Positions 54,134 through 63,180 of a DNA stretch of 64,000 nucleotides are shown in pieces. The DNA comes from Thalassospira sp. TSL5-1. GTDB taxonomy: Bacteria; Pseudomonadota; Alphaproteobacteria; Rhodospirillales; Thalassospiraceae. A program made the position numbers and the translations under genes. The stretch covers positions 122,119-186,118 of the forward strand of contig NZ_KV880642.1 of NCBI RefSeq assembly GCF_001907695.1, written 5' to 3'. The notes beneath the pieces were generated by a model. It had not been told where the DNA came from, searched no databases, and worked only from the letters and a program-made list of their open reading frames with translations. Position 1 is the first letter of the stretch, and the number at the start of each line of letters is the position of its first letter.

Positions 54134-55692
54134 ACATGATCGATCAGTTCAATATGCGCGATCACTTTGTCTCGCTGTGCAATCTGGTTAACCAGACACG
54201 GCTGGACGGCGTACTGGTTCAAAGTGGCGAACTTATTGCCAATATGACCGGCGGTCGCATTGCGCTGATCTATTTGCTGGATGCCACCGGGCGCAGCCTG
54301 GTGTTGTCTGGCGGTTATGCCCAAGGTTTTTCAACCTGGGCACCGGGATCGCTGGTCCATCCGTTACAGGGTGGGGGGCGGTCCCCGGTATGCCCGTTAA
54401 CCCAGGTGGCCTTTACCGGCAAAAACCTGTGCCTGGATAACGGGACAGCAGGGTACGACATTTCGCCGGTCATATCGGCGATTGAGGGTTTGAGTTGCCC
54501 GTCGCATTTGGCGGTGTTGCCACTGGCCCGCGCCAATGCGGATTTTTTGGGTGTTGCGGTGGTGTTGTCTGATGGGGCGATTGCCCCGTGGCTGGACCGC
54601 AGTGTGGCACGACAAATTTTGCGTGCGGTGTCATCGGCGATTGAAACCCGCCAGGTGGTGGCGGGCCAGGAAAATGAAAAGGCGATGCTGGCAAAGTCGC
54701 TGGCCCGTGCCGAAGGCGACCGGATGTCTTTGCGCCAGCGTGAAACCGGTCGTTTGTCCAAACGCCTGATTGGCCGGTCCCGTCCGATGCAGGTTTTGCG
54801 CGAAAAAGTGGCGCATCTGGCCGATAAAACCGGCCCGGTCATGATTTTGGGTGAAGATGGCGTGGGCAAGGAAAAGGTGGCCCGGGCGATGCACGAACAT
54901 TCCGTGCATTCGGCGTCTGCCTTTGTCTATGCCAATTGTGCCAGCCTGCCCATTGATGTTTTCACGCCCGAGCTTTTTGGTCACAAACGCGGCGCGATCA
55001 AGGGGGTGGCGAGTGCCCGCCAGGGCCTGTTGCGCAAGGCGGGCAATGGGGTGGTTTATCTGGACGGGATTGACCGCCTGTGTGGCCCCGGTCAGGAAAT
55101 TTTGCTGCGATTGCTCGAAACCCGGCAGTATCGCCCGCTGGGCAGTGACCGTGATTTGCCATTGTCCGCGCGTATCATTGTTTCAGCGCGTTCTGACCTG
55201 GCGGCACGCGCCCAGGAAGGTACATTTTTGCCGGGCCTTTATTATCGCCTGCGCGAAATGGCCCTTACCGTTCCCTCGCTTGATGAATGCCGCGAAGACA
55301 TTGGCGATATCGTACACGCGGTTTTGAGCGGCATCGAGCGCGAGGAAAAACGTCATTTAAAACTGCATCCGGCGGCCTTTGCCTTTTTGTCGCAGCGTCC
55401 CTTTGCCGGCGACCGCCGCGAACTTGAGGGGCTGACCCGCCTTGCGGCCAGCAATGCCAAAGATGGCACGATGCTGACGGTCGAGCATTTTCAGGCCGTG
55501 GATGCACAAAGCGAACCCGAGAACGTCTCCACGCCGGGGATTTTACCCCTGCCCGAGGCACTTGCAATGTTTGAACAGGACCTGATTACCCGGGCATTGG
55601 CGCAAACCGATGGCAACCGCGCCACGGCCGCCGAGATGCTGGGTGTCCCCAAAAGAACACTGGCAGATAAATGCAAAAAATACGGACTTTAG
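54130..55692 (+). CDS. degenerate sigma54-activator homologue (VasH-like) with GAF and Fis-type HTH
   Basis: 520 residues, ATG 54130. A GAF-like sensor region (~10-175) is followed by a AAA+ domain of the sigma54-activator kind and a C-terminal Fis-type HTH (GNRATAAEMLGVPKRTLADK). Walker A is intact (GEDGVGKE, 241-248). But the sigma54-contacting GAFTGA is GAIKGV (288-293), and Walker B reads YLDGID with Gly313 in place of the catalytic Glu; the usual sensor-I Asn region reads VSARSDL. Canonical VasH proteins switch on hcp/vgrG genes with sigma54. This one probably cannot do so in the usual way, and could be a DNA-binding regulator without ATPase-driven activation. Confidence 0.88.
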   Translation: MNMIDQFNMRDHFVSLCNLVNQTRLDGVLVQSGELIANMTGGRIALIYLLDATGRSLVLSGGYAQGFSTWAPGSLVHPLQGGGRSPVCPLTQVAFTGKNLCLDNGTAGYDISPVISAIEGLSCPSHLAVLPLARANADFLGVAVVLSDGAIAPWLDRSVARQILRAVSSAIETRQVVAGQENEKAMLAKSLARAEGDRMSLRQRETGRLSKRLIGRSRPMQVLREKVAHLADKTGPVMILGEDGVGKEKVARAMHEHSVHSASAFVYANCASLPIDVFTPELFGHKRGAIKGVASARQGLLRKAGNGVVYLDGIDRLCGPGQEILLRLLETRQYRPLGSDRDLPLSARIIVSARSDLAARAQEGTFLPGLYYRLREMALTVPSLDECREDIGDIVHAVLSGIEREEKRHLKLHPAAFAFLSQRPFAGDRRELEGLTRLAASNAKDGTMLTVEHFQAVDAQSEPENVSTPGILPLPEALAMFEQDLITRALAQTDGNRATAAEMLGVPKRTLADKCKKYGL

Positions 55693-56474
55693 GCATGATG
55701 GCAACGATGCTGGCATGTGGTGCCAGCGTGAATGCCCATGCGCAAACTGTAATTGATGATGATGGCCTTGCTGCCTGTTTTGCCACGGCAAACCGCCTGG
55801 ACCGGCTGGGATGTTATGACAGCCTGCTGGGTCGCCCCAATACGGGTGACGAGGGTATCGCCATTGCAAAACCGGCGGCAGATGAAGATGAAAAAACGCC
55901 GTTGGCCATTTCCTATGTTAACGGGTTTTTGCGCTCGTCCAATATCACGCCCGAGGGTGTGGCGGTGACATTGCTTGACCACAAGACCGGCGCGAAAATA
56001 ACCGGCACAAATGGCGATTTGCTCGACCGGATCAATCCGCCGCGCGACATGGCCGATTTTGATCAGCTTCGCCGCAAGGCGGACCTTTATCTGGCATTGC
56101 CGGCCCTGGCTGATGCCGGGGAAAAGGGGGCAATGCTGGTGAGTTGTGAAAACAACATCACCCGGATGCGCCTGATGTGGATAAATGATTTTGCCGGTCG
56201 CACGGTTGATGCCCGGTTCCTGTATGGCAACAGCCTTGCACAGGAAAATGCCATTGGCACGCTGTTGCGGGTCAATGGTCAGGGGCACATTCTTGAAACC
56301 CCGCGCGGGCTGGAAAGCATCCGGCTTTTAAAGACGATTACCAATGGCAGCAGAATTCAGGTGTCGGTTGATGCCGGAAATGAACAGCGTTCGCTGTTTT
56401 TCGATGCTGATGCGTTGCGCAGCGCCCTTCCGATGATGGGCCGTCATTGCGCATGGAAAATGGACAGCAGGTAG
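55671..56474 (+). CDS. tagO: T6SS-associated periplasmic protein TagO/VasI
   Basis: 267 residues from ATG 55671 (overlaps the regulator by 22 bases; ATG 55695 would lose the positive n-region of the signal peptide). Signal peptide ends near SVNAHA. The VasI/TagO signature is ACFATANRLDRLGCYDSLLG, with a Cys pair that could form a disulfide, followed by a beta-rich domain (NNITRMRLMWINDFAGR). Role in T6SS is accessory and poorly defined. It sits directly before tssM. Confidence 0.88.
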   Translation: MQKIRTLGMMATMLACGASVNAHAQTVIDDDGLAACFATANRLDRLGCYDSLLGRPNTGDEGIAIAKPAADEDEKTPLAISYVNGFLRSSNITPEGVAVTLLDHKTGAKITGTNGDLLDRINPPRDMADFDQLRRKADLYLALPALADAGEKGAMLVSCENNITRMRLMWINDFAGRTVDARFLYGNSLAQENAIGTLLRVNGQGHILETPRGLESIRLLKTITNGSRIQVSVDAGNEQRSLFFDADALRSALPMMGRHCAWKMDSR

Positions 56475-56487
56475 GCAGGTCAGGAAA

Positions 56488-59400
56488 ATGGTTAAGCGAT
56501 TATTCAATCTTCTCAAGAAACTTTTGCGCCCGCTGGTGCTGATTGCGGTGTTCAGCCTGATCATGGCACCGATTATTTATTTCTTCGGTGCACGCATCGG
56601 CACGCATGGCGTTTATCCGTTCAAGGATGAAGGCATCCGGTTTGTTGTTTCCGCCGGGTTGCTGCTTCTTTCGGCCTGCCTGTTTTTGTTTATGGCCATT
56701 CGGGCGGTTGTCCGCTGGTGGCTGGCACGCCGAAATGCCAGTTCGCGCCAGCCTTCGGAAGAAGAAATGGAAAAAACCGCTATGGCCCAGGTGTTTGACC
56801 GGGCGATGACGGTGATCCGCAATCGCTGGTCGGGCGAGGGGCGCGGTGTTTACAGCCTGCCTTGGTATCTGGTGCTGGGACAGCCCGGCAGTGGAAAAAC
56901 CAGCCTTATTGAAAATGGCGATCTGCGGTTTCCGATTGACCATGAAATTGAACATGATTTGCGCGAATTGCCGCCGCGTCAGGCCAACCAGTTCTTTTCC
57001 TGGCGGGTGGCTGGTAACGAGGCCGTGCTGCTGGACCTGAATGGCGATTATTTCCGTCCGCAACAGCGCCGGTCATCGGTTGAAAATGCGCTTTGGGATG
57101 CGTTCCTGTCCAATTTGCAGCGTGTGCGCCCGCGCCGCCCGATTAACGGTATCGTTCTGGCGATCGACCTGTCCGAATTTATGGGCATGTCGTTTAACCA
57201 GCGCGAAAATTACGCTCTCGAAGTCCGTCGGATTATCAATGATGCGGTAGAGCGCCTGGGAACCCGCATGACCATCCATCTGGCCTTTACCAAGCTTGAT
57301 CAGGTGGCCGGGTTTGCCGATTATTTCGCAACGCTTAGTGCGGCGGATCGCGAAATGCTCTATGGCTTCCATTTCCTGTATGAAGGACGCCATACCCCCG
57401 ACTGGCTCGACCAGTTTGACAAACAATATGCCGAATATCTGGATCGTTTGCATCTGCGTCTGAAAAAACGGGTGCTGGAGCTGAAATCCGCCAATAGCCG
57501 CCAGGAAGCATTTTCCTTTTACCGGACCTTCCTGGGGCTTGAAGCACCGTTGCGCTCGTTCCTGGAAGGGGCTTTGTCGCCCGATAAATTTACAACGCCG
57601 CCTTTGGTGCGTGGTTTGTATTTCTTTAGTAACCGTCAGGAAAATGCACCGCGCAACGTGTTCCTTGAAGCCGTTGGTCAGCGTTATGCCCTGCCTGCGC
57701 CGCTTTATGGCACCAGCCAGAACACGTCTTATCCCTATTTTGTGACCTCGTTCCTCAAAAAGGTGGTTTTCCCCGAGGCAGGCCTGGCCGGGAACAATTT
57801 CCGGGTTGAGGAACGCTATCGCAAACGTATTTTGATGTCGTTTGGTGTTGGGGCCGCTGCCTGCATCGTTGGCGTGTTCTATTGGAATGACCGTTATCAG
57901 ATCAATATGGAACGCGCACAGGATGTACTGGCAAAGACCGAGGCCTTCAGCAAGGCTGATGCCCGTGCCAGCCTGGATCCGACCGGCCAGCAATATTTGA
58001 AACCGCTGAATGATTTGCGGGCCGCGATTGATGAATTTGGCGATTATCGTGACGTTGGTGCAGTGCAGGCGCAACTCACCCTCTATCAGGGCCGTGATAT
58101 CGGGCCGATTATTGACCGTGCCTATAATTATGAACTTCATAACCAGTTTGCTCCGGCACTGGTGGCGGGTCTGGCCCGGAATCTGCGTTCCGTCTGCCCG
58201 AAAGGCGGCGACAAGGAACTGGATTATCTGCGTGTTTATCGCATGATGGCTGATCTGGGCGGGCGTGATGATGCCATTGTCGATGGCTATTTCAATCAGC
58301 TTTGGGAAACCCGGCTGAAACGTGAACCCGAAACCCGCGAACAGCTTGCCGCGCATTTGAATTACATGCTGGAACGTAACCCGCAGGCCTATGAAGTTGA
58401 TGCCAATCTGGTTGCTCAGGCCCAACGGGATCTAAGCCAGCAAACCCCGTTTACCCGTGTGTATCGCACCATTCGGTCGCGCACGACACAGAAGCTGTCC
58501 AAACCGCTGGAATTGCCGATTGCGGCAGGGGCACCGTTTAATGTTGTGTATCAGCCGGTTGATTTGCAACAGGAAGCCAACGCATCGGAAACCGACGGAA
58601 ACGGGCTGGCTGCGGCAAGCGATTGCAGCGTGCAAAGTGTGAGCGACCCGGATCAGGGACCGTTTGAAATTCCGCGCTTTTTCACCAAAAAGCAGTATCA
58701 CGCGATGTTCGTACCGCAGCTTGAACAGGTGGCAAAGGTTGCCGGCGATGATTTGTGGGTGTTGGGTAAACTGGAAACCAGCAACATTACCGACGCCGAT
58801 TACGACGAAATTCGCAACCGGGTGCGGGAAAGCTATGTGAATGATTATATCGGTGCCTGGAAACATGGTCTGAATTCCATGCAGGTGCGTCCGTTCGCCG
58901 ATATCAAACAGGCAACCGAAATTCTCCATACGCTTTCTGACGGCAACAACCCCATTCGCCGGGTTGCCGAACTGGTGCGGGATAATTCGGTTCTGTATGA
59001 ACCCAAGGAAGCACCAAAGGGCGAGGACGGCGAAGACCTGACCGATCAGGTGGATTTTGAAACACCCGAAGATCCCAACCGGGTGGCTGCGCGTGATATT
59101 GAACGTGCCTTTGCCGACATTCGTGAAATGCTGGTGGAACGCCCGGATGGCGGCCCGTCCAATATGGACGAAATCGAAGATGCCCTGGGTAATGTCTATC
59201 AATATATGAAAGCCGTGCGTGACGCCTCGGACCCGAGCGCAAAGTCGCTGGAACTGGCGATTGAGCGGGCCAAACTGGCCGGTGACGACCCGATCTTTGT
59301 GCTTGAACGTGTTGCAGAACGCACACCCGCCCCGTTTGGTCAGCATTTGCAATCGGTTGCCGACCAATCCTGGGGGATCATCATGCGGGGTGCCTCGGTT

Positions 59401-60117
59401 GCGCTGGGCCGTAAGTGGCATGATCAGGTTTATGGGGCCTATCAACGGCTTATTGCGGGCAAGTATCCGTTCAACCGCAAGTCGGGCAATGATTTGCCCC
59501 TGAAAGATTTTGAAGAATTTTTCCGTCCCGGTGGCATTCTTGATGCGTTCTACAAACAGGAATTGCTGACCTTTGTTGATGAAAACACCGGAAAACCCAA
59601 AGTGATCGATGGCCAGTCCATTACGGTTGATCGCAATTTTACCACCCAGTTGCGGACCGCAATGAACATCACCAAAAGCTTCTTTAACCAGACAGGTGAT
59701 CTGTCGGTTGAATTCAGCGTCGCGCCGGTGGGCATGAATGCCAATATCAGCCGTGCGGTTCTGAATTTTGAAGGCCAGCTGGTTGTCAGCAGCCACGGCC
59801 CCAGCCGTCCGATTACGGTTTTCTGGCCCAATATCATCGACGGCCCGGCGTCTTCGCGCGTGGATATGTCGGCCCTTTCCGGGGCGGGACGGTCCATGTC
59901 CAAACAGTTCGACGGGCCGTGGTCCTTCCTGCATCTTTATGATGCGGCCAAGAAATCCAATCTCGACAATAATTCCGTCGATATCTCTTTTGCCAATGCC
60001 AACGGCCAGACTGCGACATTCCGCATTCGCCCGGAAGCCCGTGTGAACGCGTTTTTCAACAGTCCGCTTAGTGGCTTCTCATTGCCCAGAAATCTACATG
60101 GGGGACTATCTTCATGA
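56488..60117 (+). CDS. tssM: T6SS inner-membrane protein TssM (IcmF/VasK)
   Basis: 1209 residues, ATG 56488. Two N-terminal helices (~10-35 and ~50-72), then a cytosolic NTPase domain with Walker A GQPGSGKTSL near 131, a third helix near 450-466 (GVGAAACIVGVFYW), and a large periplasmic domain of about 740 residues ending in the C2-like beta-domain (FWPNIIDGPASSRV; GPWSFLHLYDAA). With TssL and TssJ it forms the trans-envelope complex. The presence of an intact Walker A suggests NTP binding. Two long opposite-strand ORFs inside it are shadows. Confidence 0.97.
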   Translation: MVKRLFNLLKKLLRPLVLIAVFSLIMAPIIYFFGARIGTHGVYPFKDEGIRFVVSAGLLLLSACLFLFMAIRAVVRWWLARRNASSRQPSEEEMEKTAMAQVFDRAMTVIRNRWSGEGRGVYSLPWYLVLGQPGSGKTSLIENGDLRFPIDHEIEHDLRELPPRQANQFFSWRVAGNEAVLLDLNGDYFRPQQRRSSVENALWDAFLSNLQRVRPRRPINGIVLAIDLSEFMGMSFNQRENYALEVRRIINDAVERLGTRMTIHLAFTKLDQVAGFADYFATLSAADREMLYGFHFLYEGRHTPDWLDQFDKQYAEYLDRLHLRLKKRVLELKSANSRQEAFSFYRTFLGLEAPLRSFLEGALSPDKFTTPPLVRGLYFFSNRQENAPRNVFLEAVGQRYALPAPLYGTSQNTSYPYFVTSFLKKVVFPEAGLAGNNFRVEERYRKRILMSFGVGAAACIVGVFYWNDRYQINMERAQDVLAKTEAFSKADARASLDPTGQQYLKPLNDLRAAIDEFGDYRDVGAVQAQLTLYQGRDIGPIIDRAYNYELHNQFAPALVAGLARNLRSVCPKGGDKELDYLRVYRMMADLGGRDDAIVDGYFNQLWETRLKREPETREQLAAHLNYMLERNPQAYEVDANLVAQAQRDLSQQTPFTRVYRTIRSRTTQKLSKPLELPIAAGAPFNVVYQPVDLQQEANASETDGNGLAAASDCSVQSVSDPDQGPFEIPRFFTKKQYHAMFVPQLEQVAKVAGDDLWVLGKLETSNITDADYDEIRNRVRESYVNDYIGAWKHGLNSMQVRPFADIKQATEILHTLSDGNNPIRRVAELVRDNSVLYEPKEAPKGEDGEDLTDQVDFETPEDPNRVAARDIERAFADIREMLVERPDGGPSNMDEIEDALGNVYQYMKAVRDASDPSAKSLELAIERAKLAGDDPIFVLERVAERTPAPFGQHLQSVADQSWGIIMRGASVALGRKWHDQVYGAYQRLIAGKYPFNRKSGNDLPLKDFEEFFRPGGILDAFYKQELLTFVDENTGKPKVIDGQSITVDRNFTTQLRTAMNITKSFFNQTGDLSVEFSVAPVGMNANISRAVLNFEGQLVVSSHGPSRPITVFWPNIIDGPASSRVDMSALSGAGRSMSKQFDGPWSFLHLYDAAKKSNLDNNSVDISFANANGQTATFRIRPEARVNAFFNSPLSGFSLPRNLHGGLSS

Positions 60118-61505
60118 CCAGAACCGGTATTTCCACGTTAACGGCTGTTGCAACGGTATTGATGCTGTCGGGCTGTGCCAGCCCGGGATCATCGATCCCC
60201 CAGGCGGGCAAGACCTATACCGGTCCGCTCAGTGCGGAGGCCGAGGCCAAATTGCGCGCCAAGGGATTTGGCATGAGTGATGCCGAACGCGACAAGCTTG
60301 ACAAGCTTGATCGAGATCGCCTTGCCGCCAAATTTGATTTTCAAAAACTGGGTCAGCCCGTGGATAGCCCGTTTGCCGGGTTTGGCTTTGCCGGGCCCGA
60401 GAACACGCCCTTTGCGGTTTATCGCAATGGCAAGGCTGTGACCTTTACCCCCAAGGGGACCGATACCGAACTGGAACAAATCGCCCCGCGCTTAAGTGGC
60501 GTTCTGTTGGCGGGGAAGGATCGGGAACGTATTGTGGGCGAAAGCCCGCGCGGAACCATGATGTCCTGGAACACTGCTGATCTGAGCCAGCAGGTGGTTT
60601 TGCGTCCGCAAAACAGCACCTTTAACCTGACCAACGTTTATGATGTCGCCACGGTGAAGGACTCACCCTACCTGGCAATGGCGGTTGAAGGTGGCCGGGT
60701 GGAACTTTGGGATCTTGCCGCCGGTGAAATGGTGGAATTTACCGAAAACAAGGTTTCCCAACCCCGTCAGGTGATGGATGGCAGTGCTTATAATGATGTC
60801 ATTTACGGCACCAACCGGGGCGAGATCGAGGAATGGAAACCTTCGGTCGATACCACCCGTCTTTATAGCCATGCCGGGCCGGTGCTTGATATTGCCAGTG
60901 TTGACGGGCGTGATCTGATTGTGTCCTCGGCCAAGGATGGCACGGTAACAATTTATGACCGCAAAAAAGGCGAGGTCATTCATACCCTGGAATTTGATAC
61001 CGTTGTTTATAACATCGTGGTGTCACCTGATAACCGCTATGCCGCGATTTTCCAGACCTTCGGTTCGCCCTATTACATTGATTTTGATGCAATGGAATCC
61101 CGCCGTTTATATGTCGGGTCCGGCGTACATATGACCCAGGGCCGTTTTGCCAAAAATGGCAGCCTGCTTCTGGCGCGCGAAGATAACGACATGATCCGTG
61201 TCTGGAATACCGAACGCAATATTCTGGCGGCCAAAATTACCCCGGAGAAGGGCGGCAGTATTGTCGGCTATGATGTGTCTGACAGCCTGGGCCTGATCGC
61301 CGTTGCCACCACCAAGGGCAATATCGAATATTGGGACCTTGAAACCGGTCATTATATTCGCACCGCCCTTCATACTGATACGCCATTGGTGGGTGTTGAA
61401 ATCAGCCCGGATGGCACCAAGGCCATTGTTGCACAGGCTGATGGGCAACTTGCCCGCTGGAATGTGATGGCCGATCAGCCCGAAAAAACCTTTATGTTCG
61501 ACTGA
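60114..61505 (+). CDS. beta-propeller (WD40-like) lipoprotein in the T6SS operon
   Basis: 463 residues, ATG 60114 overlapping the tssM stop. Lipoprotein signal with LSGC (Cys21). After a helical, charged stretch (~35-85), the body holds repeating units with WD-type ends: VELWDLAAGEMV, IEEWKPSVD, VTIYDRKKGEVIHTL, IRVWNTERNIL, IEYWDLETGHYI, LARWNVMA, fitting a six- to seven-bladed propeller. I do not know this protein as a standard T6SS component. Coupled between tssM and tssA, it may be a periplasmic scaffold for the membrane complex or its peptidoglycan anchoring; that is inference. Confidence 0.85.
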   Translation: MTRTGISTLTAVATVLMLSGCASPGSSIPQAGKTYTGPLSAEAEAKLRAKGFGMSDAERDKLDKLDRDRLAAKFDFQKLGQPVDSPFAGFGFAGPENTPFAVYRNGKAVTFTPKGTDTELEQIAPRLSGVLLAGKDRERIVGESPRGTMMSWNTADLSQQVVLRPQNSTFNLTNVYDVATVKDSPYLAMAVEGGRVELWDLAAGEMVEFTENKVSQPRQVMDGSAYNDVIYGTNRGEIEEWKPSVDTTRLYSHAGPVLDIASVDGRDLIVSSAKDGTVTIYDRKKGEVIHTLEFDTVVYNIVVSPDNRYAAIFQTFGSPYYIDFDAMESRRLYVGSGVHMTQGRFAKNGSLLLAREDNDMIRVWNTERNILAAKITPEKGGSIVGYDVSDSLGLIAVATTKGNIEYWDLETGHYIRTALHTDTPLVGVEISPDGTKAIVAQADGQLARWNVMADQPEKTFMFD

Positions 61506-61506
61506 T

Positions 61507-62898
61507 ATGAAGTTTCCGATTGAACAAATCCTTGCCAGCATTCCCGGCCCGGACCGGGAATTTGGCGAGATTGACGACGATATTCAGGAATCGCTTGATC
61601 AGATCGATAATGAGCTGATGAAGCGCGGCACGCTGAATGCCGAAAGTATGGATTGGGATGCCGTTGCCGAACAGGCAGCGGCGGTCCTGTCCAAATGTGC
61701 CCATCTCAAGGGGTTCCATGGTGCCGTTCTGGCACTGACAAACCAGCCAACCACAGCGGCGAATCTGGCAAAGGCGTTACAGCTTTCGACCTATCTGTTT
61801 GCCCAGGCCTGGCAGGAAATGCACCCCAAATCCAAGCGGGCTGGTCGGCTGCGCGATGTCTGGATTGGCGATATCATCAGTTATTTGGCATCCGGGGTGG
61901 AATATGTCTGCAAGGCCGAACGCACCCTGCCCGATGAAAGCCGCGCCAAGGCATTGGCGCTGGTAGAACTGGCTTCGCCGCATGGGGTGGATGTGGCCCC
62001 GTTAAGCGAGGCGCTGGAAGCCGCGAAATCACCCCCGCCGCCGCAGGAGAATAACAAGGCGGCGAATGGGGGCGGCAAAGACGGTGAATTTGTTCCGCGG
62101 GAACTGAATGCCCGCGATCGTGCGGTGTTACGCAAGGATATACGCTCGGTTGCGGATCGTATTACCCAGTTTGATCCCGATGCGCCGGTGGCCTATTTGA
62201 TGCGCGGCTATGCCGCGTGGCTGGAACATAAAACCCTGCCGGAAAATACCGACGGTGTGACCCAGCAACAGGCAATGCCGGCCTTCATTCTCGATGAACA
62301 CAAGGCCGCTGCCACCGCGCCGGACGAGGCGAAGCTCGCCAAGCTTGAAGATCGCCTTTATATGAGCCCCGACTGGTTTGAAGGCCAAAAATTGGCCGAA
62401 CGCATGGCGCGCAAGCTGGGTCATGATGCAGTGGCCGATGCCATTGCCCGGCGCTCTGCCGAACGTGTCCAGTCTCTGCCGGGGCTTGATAAGCTGCAAT
62501 ATGCCAATAACAAGCCCTATGTCTCGCCCGAAATTGCCCAGTGGCTGGCAAATGTTGGCACCGCGCCCACAAAGGCGAAGGGGCAGGGCGGATCATCGGG
62601 TAACGGTTCTGCTGACGATGCACCCGACATGGACGACCAGCAGGAAACCGACACCAAAAAGCCGAGCCTGGAAGATGCCCTGCGGGTCGCCGATGACGCG
62701 GTTGCCAAAAGCAGTTCGGGCCGCGAGACGGTTCTGGCGAAATTTACCCTGGCCAAGGAAATGGCGACACATGGGCTAAAAAGCCATGCCCGCCTGATTT
62801 TTGATGAGATTTTGCATGAATTTGGCGTCGCCAAACTCAGCGAATGGGACAAGGCCCTTTTGCGCGAAGTGCAACAGGAGAGAAGCCGTGTTGGCTGA
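61507..62898 (+). CDS. tssA: T6SS protein TssA (ImpA N-terminal, VasJ C-terminal)
   Basis: 463 residues, ATG 61507 one base after the lipoprotein stop. ImpA-type N-terminus (IEQILASIPGPDREFGEIDD; SKRAGRLRDVWIGDII) and a VasJ-like C-terminus (LAKFTLAKEMATHG; SHARLIFDEILHEF) joined by a linker rich in Pro, Gln and Asn. TssA primes baseplate and tail polymerisation; the long form with VasJ domain occurs in one of its subtypes. Last core gene of the operon; a structured intergenic region follows. Confidence 0.92.
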   Translation: MKFPIEQILASIPGPDREFGEIDDDIQESLDQIDNELMKRGTLNAESMDWDAVAEQAAAVLSKCAHLKGFHGAVLALTNQPTTAANLAKALQLSTYLFAQAWQEMHPKSKRAGRLRDVWIGDIISYLASGVEYVCKAERTLPDESRAKALALVELASPHGVDVAPLSEALEAAKSPPPPQENNKAANGGGKDGEFVPRELNARDRAVLRKDIRSVADRITQFDPDAPVAYLMRGYAAWLEHKTLPENTDGVTQQQAMPAFILDEHKAAATAPDEAKLAKLEDRLYMSPDWFEGQKLAERMARKLGHDAVADAIARRSAERVQSLPGLDKLQYANNKPYVSPEIAQWLANVGTAPTKAKGQGGSSGNGSADDAPDMDDQQETDTKKPSLEDALRVADDAVAKSSSGRETVLAKFTLAKEMATHGLKSHARLIFDEILHEFGVAKLSEWDKALLREVQQERSRVG

Positions 62899-62936
62899 TC
62901 GATTCATCAGGCAAATTGGGCCGCAAAATAGCCCAT

Positions 62937-62974
62937 CGGGCGAAATTTCGCCCGCGCGGGCGGATTTCCGCCCG
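62937..62974. promoter_or_regulatory. tandem palindromes downstream of tssA
   Basis: Two neighbouring palindromes, CGGGCGAAATTTCGCCCG (62937-62954) and CGGGCGGATTTCCGCCCG (62957-62974), share their outer arms, so arms can also pair crosswise (ATCGGGCG at 62935 with CGCCCGAT at 62969). There is no T-run. A further A/T hairpin lies at 63003-63026. This structured block separates the T6SS core genes from the DUF4123 gene and could end or stabilise the long operon mRNA. Confidence 0.7.
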
Positions 62975-63180
62975 ATTTGATGATTGGGCCTTGAAGCCTT
63001 ATTTTGGAAAACGTTTGTTTTTCAAATAGTTAAGCAGCTGTCTTTCATGGGGCTGTATTTTAAAATTTTGGCAGATTCTGCTCAATGTTTTTGGGCATGG
63101 TGATGATGTGCCATTCCGCCCGTGGGGTGTTGTTAAATCTTGCGGGTTCTGTGCAACCAGAAAGCGGAAGCTGAAAGCCT

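Noticed and set aside
57073..59934. Two long minus-strand ORFs (57073-58425 and 58432-59934)
   Set aside because: Both are antisense to tssM; codon pattern of the + strand explains their openness.
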